Positions 30,854 through 39,511 of a DNA stretch of 54,582 nt are shown here, piece by piece. A model generated the notes under the pieces. The model worked only from the letters and a program-made list of their open reading frames with translations, searched no databases and had not been told where the DNA came from. The DNA is taken from assembly GCA_903905455.1 (NCBI GenBank), contig CAIVGN010000067.1, positions 1-54,582 of the forward strand, written 5' to 3'. This stretch comes from an uncultured Archangium sp. (lineage in GTDB: Bacteria; Myxococcota; Myxococcia; Myxococcales; Myxococcaceae). How positions within the stretch are numbered: position 1 is the first letter of the stretch; every line of letters begins with the position of its first letter. Made by a program: the position numbers and the translations under genes.

Positions 30854-31300
30854 ATGGGCCGTGGCTACTTCGCCCTCGTGCGGAAGAACGGCGAAACGAA
30901 CCCGGTCACGATCCTCGTCATCCTCCTGTTGGCGGCGGCGGGCTTCTACATCTTCCACGTCGGCCCGCTGTACATGGACAACCTCGAGGCCCGGGAAGCC
31001 GCCGCCGAGGCGTTCAACGTCTACTTCGTCGACGGCGAGGCCATCGCCCGGCCCCGGTTGATGATCCGCCTCAACCAGAAGACCCCCAGCACCAGCCACT
31101 ACGAGGTCGACGAAGACGGCGTCGAGAGCGTCAAGCCGGGCTTCGGGCTCAAGGACGAGAACGTCACCTTCTCGTTCGACGAGACCACCAAGCGCCTGCT
31201 GGTGCGCATCGAGTACGACCGCATCGTCGAGTTCGCGCCGCTCAAGAAGCGCAAGATCTACCACCTGATCGCCGAGAAGACCGGGCAGCGCGTCAAGTGA
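30854..31300 (+). CDS. Membrane protein of unknown function (DUF4845-like)
   Basis: 148 aa from the ATG at 30854. A TTG 12 bp earlier is less likely. One N-terminal membrane helix (about 18-37, PVTILVILLLAAAGFYIFHV) is followed by an extracytoplasmic domain (VTFSFDETTKRLLVRIEYDRIVEF). Resembles the small membrane proteins often found behind lepB, but the family link is from memory. Its stop overlaps the pyrB start (GTGA), tying it to the pyrimidine operon. Confidence 0.6.
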   Translation: MGRGYFALVRKNGETNPVTILVILLLAAAGFYIFHVGPLYMDNLEAREAAAEAFNVYFVDGEAIARPRLMIRLNQKTPSTSHYEVDEDGVESVKPGFGLKDENVTFSFDETTKRLLVRIEYDRIVEFAPLKKRKIYHLIAEKTGQRVK

Positions 31301-32196
31301 CCACGCGCCGACATCTCCTCGGCATCGAGGGGCTCCCGGGAGCGGAGATCGAGCAGTTGCTGGCCCGCGCGCACCAGTACCGCGAAGGCCACGTGGGTGG
31401 CCGGCACCTCGTGGGCCGCGTCGTGGCCAACGTGTTCTACGAGCCGTCGACGCGCACCCGCTCGAGCTTCGAGGTCGCCGCCGCGGGCCTGGGCGCGCAC
31501 GTCCTCAACTGGACGGTGAGCGGCTCGTCGGCCTCCAAGGGCGAGACCCTGGTCGACACCGCGAAGAACATCGCCGCGCTGGGCGTGAGCATCATCGTGG
31601 TGCGGCACCAGAGCAGCGGCGCCGCGGCCCTCGTGGCTCGCTCGGTGGGCTGCGCGGTGATCAACGCCGGTGACGGCCAGCACGAGCACCCCTCGCAGGC
31701 GCTGCTCGACGCCTACACCCTGTGGCGTCGCTGGGGCGGGGCGATGGCCGGCAAGCGGGTGGCGATCGTCGGAGACATCCTCCACAGCCGCGTCGCCCGC
31801 TCGAACCTCCACTGCCTCAAGGCGCTGGGCGCGCACCTGGTGTTCTGCGGCCCGCCCACGATGCTGCCCCCGGGCCTCGCGGAGTTGGGCGCGGAGGTCA
31901 CCACCGAGCTCGACACCGCCCTGGACGGCGCCGACGCGGTGATGATGCTGCGCATCCAACGCGAGCGTCAGTCGGACGCCCTGTTCCCCACCACCGCCGA
32001 GTACCACGCGCGCTGGGGCCTCACGAACGAGCGCGCCGCGGCCCTCAAGCCCGAGGCCGTGGTGCTGCACCCCGGCCCGGTGAACCGCGGGCTGGAGCTC
32101 TCGCCGGAGGTCGCCGACGGCCAGCGCAGCTTGATCCTCGAGCAGGTGGAGAACGGCGTGGCCGTGCGCAAGGCCGTCCTGGAGGCCGTGTCATGA
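31297..32196 (+). CDS. pyrB: Aspartate carbamoyltransferase catalytic subunit
   Basis: 299 aa, GTG start overlapping the previous stop. Joins carbamoyl phosphate and aspartate in the second step of pyrimidine synthesis. Carbamoyl-phosphate loop YEPSTRTRSSFE, the KGETLVDT loop, HPSQALLD, the aspartate-binding segment MLRIQRER and the HPGPVNRG tail are all present. No pyrI-type regulatory subunit gene is adjacent. The stop overlaps the start of the dihydroorotase-like gene, so the two products may assemble together. Confidence 0.96.
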   Translation: MTTRRHLLGIEGLPGAEIEQLLARAHQYREGHVGGRHLVGRVVANVFYEPSTRTRSSFEVAAAGLGAHVLNWTVSGSSASKGETLVDTAKNIAALGVSIIVVRHQSSGAAALVARSVGCAVINAGDGQHEHPSQALLDAYTLWRRWGGAMAGKRVAIVGDILHSRVARSNLHCLKALGAHLVFCGPPTMLPPGLAELGAEVTTELDTALDGADAVMMLRIQRERQSDALFPTTAEYHARWGLTNERAAALKPEAVVLHPGPVNRGLELSPEVADGQRSLILEQVENGVAVRKAVLEAVS

Positions 32197-33305
32197 AGCT
32201 GCTGCTCAGGGGCGGGCGCCTGATCGACCCCGCGGCGCGCCGCGACGGCCCGGGAGAGGTGTTGATCGTCGACGGGCAGATCGCCGCGGTCGGGCCGAAG
32301 CTCGACGCTGCCGGCGCCACGGTCCTCGAGCTGGGCGGCGCGTGGGTGTGCCCCGGCTTCGTGGATCTCCACAGCGTGGTGCGCGACGAGCGCGACCTCG
32401 AGGCGGCGCTGCGCGGGGGCTTCACCACGGTCGTCGCCGCGCCCGAATCACCGAAGCTGCACACCGACCTGCTGACCCTGCTGTGGGCCGCGCCGCTGAC
32501 CCGCGACCTCGCCGGCGAAGAGCTGGGTGAGGTCACCACCGGCGCGTGCTGCCTGAGCCAGGGCTTCAAGCCGCTGGCTCGCTCGGGCGTGCTGCGCCGG
32601 GCGCTGCAGTACTCGGCGTCGCGCGGCAAGCTCATCGTGCTGCACGCCGAGGACCCTTCGCTGACCGGCGCCGGGGTGATCGGCGAAGGGCTCACCGCGA
32701 CGCGCCTGGGCCTGCCCTCGGTGCCGGTGGCCGCCGAGGCCGCGGTGATCGCCCGCGACCTGCTGATCCTCGAAGAGACCGGTGGCCGGCTGCACTTCGC
32801 GCACGTGACCACCGCCCGCGGCGTCGAGCTGGTGCGCGCCGCCAAGCTGCGCGGCCTGGAGGTCTCGGCCGACGTCACGCCGCACCACCTCACCCGCGAC
32901 ACCCGCATCGCCGAGGACTACTCGTTGGACGCGCGGGTGTGGCCTCCGCTGCGCAGCGAGCGCGACGTCGCGGCCCTCAAGGCGGGCCTGGCCGACGGCG
33001 CCATCGACGCCCTGGCCTGCGATCACGTGCGCGTCGACGTGCTCGACCGCGAGCACCCCTTCGAGGCCTGCGCCCCGGGCTGCGAGGCCTTCGAACAGGC
33101 CGTGCCCGCGCTCTTCAGCTTCGAGCTGAGCCCCTCGCGGCTCGTCGAAGTGCTCTCGTCGGCCCCGGCGCGCCTGCTGGGCCTCTCTTCCGGCCTCGCC
33201 CCCGGTCTGCGGGCGTCGATCACCGTGCTCGACCCACACACGCGCTCCGTCCGGGGCGTGGTCGTGGGCGGGCGTCACACCTTCCCCATAGGAGTCTCCC
33301 CGTGA
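32193..33305 (+). CDS. pyrC: Dihydroorotase-like protein, probably catalytically degenerate
   Basis: 370 aa, ATG overlapping the pyrB stop. The amidohydrolase fold is clear (GFVDLH, HAEDPSL, SADVTPHHLT, LGLSSGLAPG). However the metal motif HxHLR of active dihydroorotases reads H60-S-V62-V-R64, losing the second His. The MPNT loop is APES, and TDHAPH is ACDHVRV with only Asp277-His278 kept. These changes resemble the inactive PyrC' of Pseudomonas, which supports assembly of aspartate carbamoyltransferase. A second, active PyrC is expected elsewhere. Between pyrB and carA with 4-bp overlaps at both ends. Confidence 0.85.
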   Translation: MKLLLRGGRLIDPAARRDGPGEVLIVDGQIAAVGPKLDAAGATVLELGGAWVCPGFVDLHSVVRDERDLEAALRGGFTTVVAAPESPKLHTDLLTLLWAAPLTRDLAGEELGEVTTGACCLSQGFKPLARSGVLRRALQYSASRGKLIVLHAEDPSLTGAGVIGEGLTATRLGLPSVPVAAEAAVIARDLLILEETGGRLHFAHVTTARGVELVRAAKLRGLEVSADVTPHHLTRDTRIAEDYSLDARVWPPLRSERDVAALKAGLADGAIDALACDHVRVDVLDREHPFEACAPGCEAFEQAVPALFSFELSPSRLVEVLSSAPARLLGLSSGLAPGLRASITVLDPHTRSVRGVVVGGRHTFPIGVSP

Positions 33306-34432
33306 AGCGCGCCGTCCTCGCCCTGGCCGATGGAACCGTCTTCGAAGGCCGCTCGTTCGGCGCCTCGAGCGAAACCGTCGGGGAAGTCGTCTTCAACACC
33401 TCGATGTTCGGGTACCAGGAGATCCTCACCGACCCGTCGTACGTCGGGCAGATCGTCACCATGGCGTACCCCCACATGGGCAACGTGGGCACCACGCCGG
33501 AAGACGAAGAGTCGGCGCGGCCGCACGCGGTGGGCATGGTGGTGCGCGAGTACTCCGAGCCGTCGAACTGGCGCTCCAGGGAGTCCCTGGACGCCTACCT
33601 CGCGCGCTGGAAGGTCGGCGGCATCGAGGGCCTCGACACCCGTCGCCTGGTGCGGCACCTGCGCACCCACGGCTCGCAGATGGGCGTGCTCTCGACCGAG
33701 GGCCTGACGCCGGCGGCGCTGATCGAGAAGGCGAAGCAGGCCCCCGGCATGGAAGGCCTCGACCTGGCGACCGGCATCTCGACCAAGGCCGCCTACGAGT
33801 GGTCGAAGCCCACGCCGCGCTTCGTGGTGGGAGAGACCGAGCTCAAGGTGGTGCCCCCGCGGTTCCGCGTGGTGGCCGTGGACTACGGGCTGAAGAAGGC
33901 GATGCTGCAATTCCTCGTCGACGTCGGCTGCCAGGTGACCGTGGTGCCCGCGTGGACGACCGCGAAGGACATCCTCGATCGCAAGCCCGACGGCGTGTTC
34001 CTCACCAACGGCCCCGGTGACCCGGCGGCGGTGAAGGGCGCCGACACCACGGTGGCCGCGCTGCTGGGCAAGGTGCCGGTGTTCGGCATCTGCCTGGGCC
34101 ACCAGATCCTCGCGCTCGCCCTGGGCGGCAAGACCTGGAAGATGAAGTTCGGTCACCGCGGCGCGAACCAGCCGGTCAAGGATCTCGCGACGGGCAAGGT
34201 CGAGATCACCAGCCAGAACCACGGCTTCGCGGTGGACGCCCAGAGCCTCGAGGGCAAGGCGGTGGTCACCCACCTCAACCTGAACGATCTCACCGTCGAG
34301 GGCCTCGCGGTGCCCGACGCGCGCGCCTTCTCGGTGCAGCACCACCCCGAGGCGTCGCCCGGCCCGCACGACGCCCGCTACCTGTTCCAGCGGTTCGCCG
34401 ACGTGATGGCCGGCGCGCGTGTCACCGCTTGA
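33302..34432 (+). CDS. carA: Carbamoyl-phosphate synthase small subunit
   Basis: 376 aa, GTG start overlapping the previous stop. Glutamine amidotransferase subunit that feeds ammonia to CarB. N-terminal CarA domain motifs (LADGTVFEGRSFGA, GEVVFNTSMFGYQEILTDPSY) are followed by a class I GATase domain with nucleophile loop VFGICLGHQILA and the FSVQHHPEASPGPHD His-Glu pair. carB is not in this window. The next gene is an unrelated hypothetical, so the large subunit is encoded elsewhere. Confidence 0.96.
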   Translation: MKRAVLALADGTVFEGRSFGASSETVGEVVFNTSMFGYQEILTDPSYVGQIVTMAYPHMGNVGTTPEDEESARPHAVGMVVREYSEPSNWRSRESLDAYLARWKVGGIEGLDTRRLVRHLRTHGSQMGVLSTEGLTPAALIEKAKQAPGMEGLDLATGISTKAAYEWSKPTPRFVVGETELKVVPPRFRVVAVDYGLKKAMLQFLVDVGCQVTVVPAWTTAKDILDRKPDGVFLTNGPGDPAAVKGADTTVAALLGKVPVFGICLGHQILALALGGKTWKMKFGHRGANQPVKDLATGKVEITSQNHGFAVDAQSLEGKAVVTHLNLNDLTVEGLAVPDARAFSVQHHPEASPGPHDARYLFQRFADVMAGARVTA

Positions 34433-35076
34433 GCTCCGCACCGCATCCGCTGCTCGATGAGCTGATCGCCTGGGCGACCCCCGAGGGCACCAAGGAAGAC
34501 CTGCTCGTCGCCCGCGCCGACTGGTTCACCCGGAACGGCGAGGTCTTCGAGGAAGATCGGCAGATCGAGCTGCGCATGTCGGGGTTCCTCGAGCACTACG
34601 TGTGCGATCGCCCGGCGCCGCACTTCGGAAAGACGCCGGCCCGGGAGCGCTACGAGCAGTCGCTGCGCGACGACGTGCCCGAGCGGGCGGCGGCCTTCCG
34701 CGCCTTCACCGAGACCACCCACGGGGTGTTCGAGGTGCGGCGCATCTCGCCGGGCGAGGTGCGGCTGCGGGGGCTGTTCACCGGCGTCACCTGGGACGTC
34801 ACCGAGCGGCGGCAGATCGTCGGCTTGACGGTGGGCGACGTGCTCGAGGCGCGGCTCATCCCCTTTGCGGGGCACCTCCATTTTTCCCCGGCCTACGTCT
34901 TCCACGCCCACGAGGCGGCCCCGCAGATCCGGGCCGAGGCGAAGCGGCTGGCGAAGGAGGGCACCATCGAGCAGGTCACCTTCGTGCAGGACTGCGCCCG
35001 GCGCAGCCTGAAGGCCGACCGGTACCGGCAGATCGCGGTCGAGAAGATCTACGAGTTCGCCAGCCGGAAGATCTGA
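34429..35076 (+). CDS. Conserved hypothetical protein
   Basis: 215 aa from a TTG that overlaps the carA stop (TTGA). Soluble, charged, no signal peptide. Recognisable features are limited to alternating helix and strand segments (LHFSPAYVFHAHEAAPQI, FVQDCARRSLKADRYRQIAVEKIYEFA). No domain recognised. It is co-translated with carA but need not be involved in pyrimidine synthesis. It ends 4 bp from a convergent PilZ gene. Confidence 0.65.
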   Translation: MSSAPHPLLDELIAWATPEGTKEDLLVARADWFTRNGEVFEEDRQIELRMSGFLEHYVCDRPAPHFGKTPARERYEQSLRDDVPERAAAFRAFTETTHGVFEVRRISPGEVRLRGLFTGVTWDVTERRQIVGLTVGDVLEARLIPFAGHLHFSPAYVFHAHEAAPQIRAEAKRLAKEGTIEQVTFVQDCARRSLKADRYRQIAVEKIYEFASRKI

Positions 35077-35080
35077 GCGG

Positions 35081-35452
35081 TCAGCGGCTGTCGATCAGGT
35101 CGAGGAAGTCGCGCAGCCGCTCGAGCTCGTCGTCGGCGAGCTGGTCGAACTCCACCCCGTAGCCCCGCACCGCCACGCTCACGTGCTCGGCCCGTGGGGT
35201 CTTCACATCGAGGCGGCCGAAGCCCGCGTGGTGAAAGCGGACGTGCGCCACCCACGGGTCGCCGCCGGGGAGGGGGATGCCGATGACCCCTCCATCACCG
35301 GCCTGCACGTCGTCGAGGCCGGGCACCTCCTCGAGGAAGGCACCGGTCTCCGAGAGCTCCAGCACCCGCGTGCGGGCCGCGTCGCCCCCGGTATCGAGCT
35401 CGACCTGGCTCTGGATGTCGCAGCGGTAGCGGACCGGGCGGTTCGTCGTCAT
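35081..35452 (-). CDS. PilZ-domain protein with altered c-di-GMP motif
   Basis: 123 aa. The PilZ fold is suggested by RPVRYRCDI at the start, VLELSETGAFLEE as the second motif and a beta-barrel pattern after it. The canonical RxxxR and (D/N)xSxxG signatures are not met exactly: spacing of the Arg residues differs, and the second motif begins with Glu. Binding of c-di-GMP is therefore uncertain. Divergent from a second PilZ gene with a 175-bp shared intergenic region. Confidence 0.65.
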   Translation of the reverse strand: MTTNRPVRYRCDIQSQVELDTGGDAARTRVLELSETGAFLEEVPGLDDVQAGDGGVIGIPLPGGDPWVAHVRFHHAGFGRLDVKTPRAEHVSVAVRGYGVEFDQLADDELERLRDFLDLIDSR

Positions 35453-35499
35453 GTGGCCGCCCGACTATAGGGTGAGTCGGTGTCAGGAAAACGCTCCAA

Positions 35500-35529
35500 T
35501 TGACGGTTTGAGCAGCGACTTTCTACGCT
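35500..35529 (+). promoter_or_regulatory. Candidate sigma70-type promoter
   Basis: TTGACG at 35500-35505 and TACGCT at 35524-35529 are spaced by 18 bp, about 100 bp before the PilZ gene that starts at 35628. The -35 matches consensus in five of six positions, while the -10 is weaker. No experimental support. Confidence 0.35.
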
Positions 35530-35627
35530 GTGACCAGGTTGGCCTTTGGTTTGGGCCAGCAGGTGGCGGTGCAGTGCCATCCGGGGGGAGCGCAGGAGTC
35601 GTACCTTGCGTCATTCGGAGGCCGGAA

Positions 35628-35969
35628 GTGACGATCAACAATCGGAAGTTCGAGCGAGTGCCCTCCCGCCTTCGCTGCTGGTGTGAAGGGGAGAACATCA
35701 CCGTGTACGCCCGCATCGGGAACCTCAGCGAAGGGGGCATCTTCCTGCGCACCAGCACGCCGCTGGAGCGGGGGAGCCGGGCCATGCTGCGCTTCGGCAC
35801 CCTGGGGGTCGAGGCCGTGGCCCGGGTGGTGTGGAGCCGCATGGAAGGACAGGGCGGGCCGCCCGGCATGGGGCTCGCGTTCGAAAACATCGACGACGTG
35901 GTACGGGAAGCGATACGTCGTCTCATCGAAGAAGACACCTCGCCTGCGAAGCTGCAGGCCGCCAACTGA
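35628..35969 (+). CDS. PilZ-domain protein
   Basis: 113 aa from the GTG at 35628. Longer readings upstream run into non-coding-looking sequence. Both c-di-GMP motifs are present: RVPSR (RxxxR) near the start and NLSEGG (NxSxxG), followed by the barrel strand pattern GSRAMLRFGTLGVEAVARVVW. This is a single-domain PilZ receptor, the probable functional one of the divergent pair. It precedes a phosphoesterase gene by 24 bp, which suggests co-transcription. Confidence 0.85.
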   Translation: MTINNRKFERVPSRLRCWCEGENITVYARIGNLSEGGIFLRTSTPLERGSRAMLRFGTLGVEAVARVVWSRMEGQGGPPGMGLAFENIDDVVREAIRRLIEEDTSPAKLQAAN

Positions 35970-35993
35970 CGACAGCCGCCCCAAGGGGTCACA

Positions 35994-36725
35994 TTGCGGA
36001 TCGCCATCATCTCCGACATTCACAGCAACATCGAAGCGCTGACGGAGGTCCTCAAGACCATCGACAAGCTCAAGGTCGATCGCATCGTCAGCCTCGGTGA
36101 CGTGGTCGGCTACGGCGCTTCGCCCAACCCCTGCTGCCAGCTGGTGCGCGAGCACGCGGAGGTCACGCTGCTGGGCAACCATGACGCCGCCGTCGCCGGC
36201 CGCATGGACTACTCGTTCTATTACGACGCCGCCCGCCACGCCCTCGACTGGTCGGCCAACGTGCTCGACGAGGAGAACCTCGCCTGGCTGCGGAGCCTCC
36301 CGTACACGTACCGCATCGGCGACGTGGGCTTCTGCCATGGCTCGCCCGTGGAGCCGCGGAGCTACGAGTACATCTTCGCCCTCGAGCAGGCCCGCGAGCT
36401 GACGCCGTTCTCGGGTGACCTGCCCGAGGTGACGTTCATTGGCCACAGCCACCTGTGCAAGGCCTTCGCGATCGGTTCGGGCGAGGTCAACGACGTGGTG
36501 GCGCAGAAGTTCGCCATCCGCAAAGGCTACAAGTACATCATCAGCGTCGGCTCGGTGGGCCAGCCCCGGGACTACGACAACCGCGCGTGCTTCGTGATCC
36601 ACGACACCGAGAGCCGCACCGTCGAGTACGTGCGCGTGGAATACGACATCCAGCAGTCGGCCCAGCGCATCTTCGACGCCGATCTCGCGCTCAACTTCGG
36701 CAAGCGCCTGTTCCTCGGGGTGTAA
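35994..36725 (+). CDS. Metallophosphoesterase
   Basis: 243 aa from a TTG start. Calcineurin-like phosphoesterase motifs are complete: SDIHSN, LGDVVGYG, LLGNHDAA, and GHSHLCK for the metal-binding His. The fold is that of the YfcE/MJ0936-type family. Substrate unknown. Neighbouring PilZ suggests a signalling link but this is only context. No signal peptide, so cytoplasmic. Confidence 0.9.
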   Translation: MRIAIISDIHSNIEALTEVLKTIDKLKVDRIVSLGDVVGYGASPNPCCQLVREHAEVTLLGNHDAAVAGRMDYSFYYDAARHALDWSANVLDEENLAWLRSLPYTYRIGDVGFCHGSPVEPRSYEYIFALEQARELTPFSGDLPEVTFIGHSHLCKAFAIGSGEVNDVVAQKFAIRKGYKYIISVGSVGQPRDYDNRACFVIHDTESRTVEYVRVEYDIQQSAQRIFDADLALNFGKRLFLGV

Positions 36726-36773
36726 TTCACCCTTGCGACTGGTGCGCGGCGGGGTGAGAACACCTCGTCACCG

Positions 36774-37616
36774 ATGCGCGATCAAACTTTCATGACGTTG
36801 ATGCGGTTGCTGCCGAAGTCGGCCCTCTCCACGGTCGTCGGCAGGGCCACCCGGCTCCCCGTTCCCGCTGCGCTGCACCAGGCGGCGATGCGGGTGTTCG
36901 CCAAGCAGTACGACGTGAACCTCGAGGAAGCCGAGGGCACGCTCAGCGACTACCCGACCTTCGGCTCGTTCTTCACGCGCAAGCTGAAGCCCGGGCGGCG
37001 CACCATCGACCTGGGCGCGAACGTGGTGGCGAGCCCCGTCGACGCGCACGTCTCGCAGATCGGCACCATCGAGCGCGGCGCCTGCCTGCAGGCCAAGGGC
37101 ATCAGCTTCCCCGTCGACAAGCTGCTGGGTGACGCCCGCCGGGCGCTGGACTTCGAGCACGGCTCGTTCGCCACGCTCTACCTCTCGCCGCGCGACTACC
37201 ACCGCTTCCACGCGCCGCTCTCGGGGCAGATCACCGGTTACCACTACCTCCCCGGCGAGTTCTGGCCGGTGAACCAGGCCTCGGTGCGCACCAAGGACGC
37301 GCTGTTCGCGATCAACGAGCGCCTGGTGACGTACCTCGACACGCCGGCCGGCCAGTGCGCGTACATCGCGGTGGGCGCCACCTGCGTCGCGCGCATCCAC
37401 GCCGCCTACGACGAGGTGATCACCCACGAAGGGCAGGGCGCGAAGGCCCACACCTACGGCCGGGGCATCGCCATCGAGAAGGGCGCGGAGTTGGGCATGT
37501 TCGAGATGGGCTCCACGGTGATCATGTTGTTCCAGAAGGGCCGCGTGACGTGGGACCCGTCGCTGAAGCCCGATTCGCCCGTGGTGCTCGGGCAGCGCAT
37601 CGGAGTCTTTCAGTGA
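36774..37616 (+). CDS. psd: Phosphatidylserine decarboxylase
   Basis: 280 aa. Produces phosphatidylethanolamine from phosphatidylserine at the inner membrane. The self-cleavage site is EMGST (G246-S247-T248), giving the pyruvoyl group on the small subunit. Asp90 (ASPVDAHV) and His146 (DYHRFHAP) complete the catalytic triad. Type I by length. Its stop overlaps the hisS start (GTGA). Confidence 0.95.
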   Translation: MRDQTFMTLMRLLPKSALSTVVGRATRLPVPAALHQAAMRVFAKQYDVNLEEAEGTLSDYPTFGSFFTRKLKPGRRTIDLGANVVASPVDAHVSQIGTIERGACLQAKGISFPVDKLLGDARRALDFEHGSFATLYLSPRDYHRFHAPLSGQITGYHYLPGEFWPVNQASVRTKDALFAINERLVTYLDTPAGQCAYIAVGATCVARIHAAYDEVITHEGQGAKAHTYGRGIAIEKGAELGMFEMGSTVIMLFQKGRVTWDPSLKPDSPVVLGQRIGVFQ

Positions 37617-38920
37617 GCGGACCGAAGATCGCCGGCGTGAAGGGGATGAACGATCTCCTGCCTCCGCAGATCGAGACCTGGCAGTTCATCGAAGGCATCG
37701 CGCGCTCGCTCTTCGGCCGCTACGGCTTCGCGGAGATCCGCACCCCCATCGTCGAGCACACCGAGCTCTTCGTGCGCAGCGTCGGCGAGGTGACCGACAT
37801 CGTCGGCAAGGAGATGTACACCTTCAACGACAAGGGTGACCGGTCGATCACCATGCGCCCCGAGGGCACGGCCCCGGCGGCGCGCGCGTACATCGAGCAC
37901 GGGGTGGCCAACACCGAGCCGCTGACCCGCTGGTTCTACACGGGCCCCATGTTCCGCTACGAGCGCATGCAGACCGGGCGCTACCGCCAGTTCTACCAAC
38001 TGGGCGCCGAGGCCTACGGCTCGCTCGACGCGGCCCAGGACGTGGAGGTGATCTCGCTGTGCGCCGAGTTCTTCAAGCAGGTAGGCGTGCCCGACGTGGT
38101 GCTGCACCTCAACTCGCTGGGTGACGCCTCGACGCGGCCGGCCTACCTCGAGGCCCTCAAGGCGCACTTCGCGCCGCTAGTCGAGGTGATGAGCGCCGAC
38201 GCCAAGCTGGCCTTCGAGCGCAACACCATGCGGCTGCTCGACTCGAAGGAAGAGGCGCTGCAGGCGGCGATCAAGACCGCCCCGGCGATCATCGACTTCC
38301 TCGACGAGGGCTCGAAGAAACACTTCGACGACGTGCAGCGGCTGCTGACGAAGCTGGGCATCGGCTTCGAGCTCGATCGCCGGCTGGTGCGCGGTCTGGA
38401 CTACTACACGCGCACCACCTTCGAGTTCATCTACCAGCCGAAGTCGGGCGAGAGCTCGCTGGGGCGCGCGGGCACGGTGTGTGGTGGCGGTCGCTACGAT
38501 CGCCTGGTGCACGAGCTGGGCGGGCCCGAGAAGCCGGCGGTGGGCTTCGCCATGGGTCTCGACCGCCTGGTGATGCTGCTCGACTCGCTCAAGAGCGTGC
38601 CGCGCAGCGCGCCGACGCTCTTCGTGGGCACCTTCGACGGGCCGGAGCGGGACGACGCGATCGCCCTGGTGATGGCGCTGCGCAACGAGGGCTTCCACGT
38701 CGACTTCGACCCCCGCGGTGGAAAGTTGAACAAGCAGAAGGAACGCGCCAGCAAGGTGAACGCGGCGTGGTTCGCGGCCTACGGCGACGCCGAGCACAAG
38801 GCGCGCACGCTGAAGATCGACAACATGCGCCTGGCGAAGGACGCCCCGAGGGAACAGCTCGACGTTTCCTTCGATGCGCTCCGCGCCTGGCTGAATGGCG
38901 CCAGCAAGGGCTCGTCGTGA
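37613..38920 (+). CDS. hisS: Histidyl-tRNA synthetase
   Basis: 435 aa, GTG start overlapping the psd stop. Class II synthetase with KGMNDLLPPQ at the N-terminus, motif 2 (TGPMFRYERMQTGRYRQFYQLGAE), the histidine-binding segment LVRGLDYYTRTTFEF, motif 3 (GFAMGLDRLVMLL), and a C-terminal anticodon-binding domain. No unusual features seen. Confidence 0.96.
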   Translation: MSGPKIAGVKGMNDLLPPQIETWQFIEGIARSLFGRYGFAEIRTPIVEHTELFVRSVGEVTDIVGKEMYTFNDKGDRSITMRPEGTAPAARAYIEHGVANTEPLTRWFYTGPMFRYERMQTGRYRQFYQLGAEAYGSLDAAQDVEVISLCAEFFKQVGVPDVVLHLNSLGDASTRPAYLEALKAHFAPLVEVMSADAKLAFERNTMRLLDSKEEALQAAIKTAPAIIDFLDEGSKKHFDDVQRLLTKLGIGFELDRRLVRGLDYYTRTTFEFIYQPKSGESSLGRAGTVCGGGRYDRLVHELGGPEKPAVGFAMGLDRLVMLLDSLKSVPRSAPTLFVGTFDGPERDDAIALVMALRNEGFHVDFDPRGGKLNKQKERASKVNAAWFAAYGDAEHKARTLKIDNMRLAKDAPREQLDVSFDALRAWLNGASKGSS

Positions 38921-39501
38921 CCCCGTCTTTGACTCTCTCCCGAAAGCCCTCCATGACCCGACAGTTGCTGGTGCTGGCGCTGATCTCCGCCCCGGTGTTC
39001 GCGGAGGATCTCGCCGAGGTCGACAAGCCGGCGCCGACCTTCCGTCTGCCCGTCTACAACGCCAAGGAATACGGCGAGTCGACGGTGGCGATGGACTCCT
39101 TCGTGGGCCCGGAGTCGGCCGACAAGAAGACCAAGGCGCTGCTGGTCTCGTTCATGGCCAGCTACTGCGGGCCCTGCAAGAAGGAGATGCCGTACCTGCA
39201 GAAGCTCCACCTCAAGCACCACGACGCCGGGCTGCGGGTGATGATGATCGCCATCGACACCGAGGCGGACGGCCAGAAGAAGGTGCAGGACCTGATCGCC
39301 GAGAACAAGGTGACCTTCCCGGTGGCGAAGGACCGCTTCAACATCGTGGCGCGGCGTTGGCTGGGCACCAAGAGCCCCCTGCCGTCGCTGTTCATGGTGC
39401 GCCCCGACGGGACCATCGCCACCGTGCACCGCGGCTACTCGGACGACGGCGCGGACCTGCTCGGCAAGGAAGTCGAGACGGCGCTGGGGCTCAAGAAGTA
39501 G
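38917..39501 (+). CDS. TlpA-like thioredoxin-fold protein, exported
   Basis: 194 aa from a GTG at 38917 preceded by AAGGG with good spacing and overlapping the hisS stop. An ATG at 38953 would give a tidier signal peptide (MTRQLLVLALISAPVFA) but has no clear ribosome site. The redox motif is FMASYCGPCKKEMP (CGPC), and a cis-Pro segment (LPSLFMVRPDG) follows. Probably a periplasmic thiol-disulfide reductase-type protein. Confidence 0.85.
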   Translation: MTPSLTLSRKPSMTRQLLVLALISAPVFAEDLAEVDKPAPTFRLPVYNAKEYGESTVAMDSFVGPESADKKTKALLVSFMASYCGPCKKEMPYLQKLHLKHHDAGLRVMMIAIDTEADGQKKVQDLIAENKVTFPVAKDRFNIVARRWLGTKSPLPSLFMVRPDGTIATVHRGYSDDGADLLGKEVETALGLKK

Positions 39502-39511
39502 CACCCGCACC

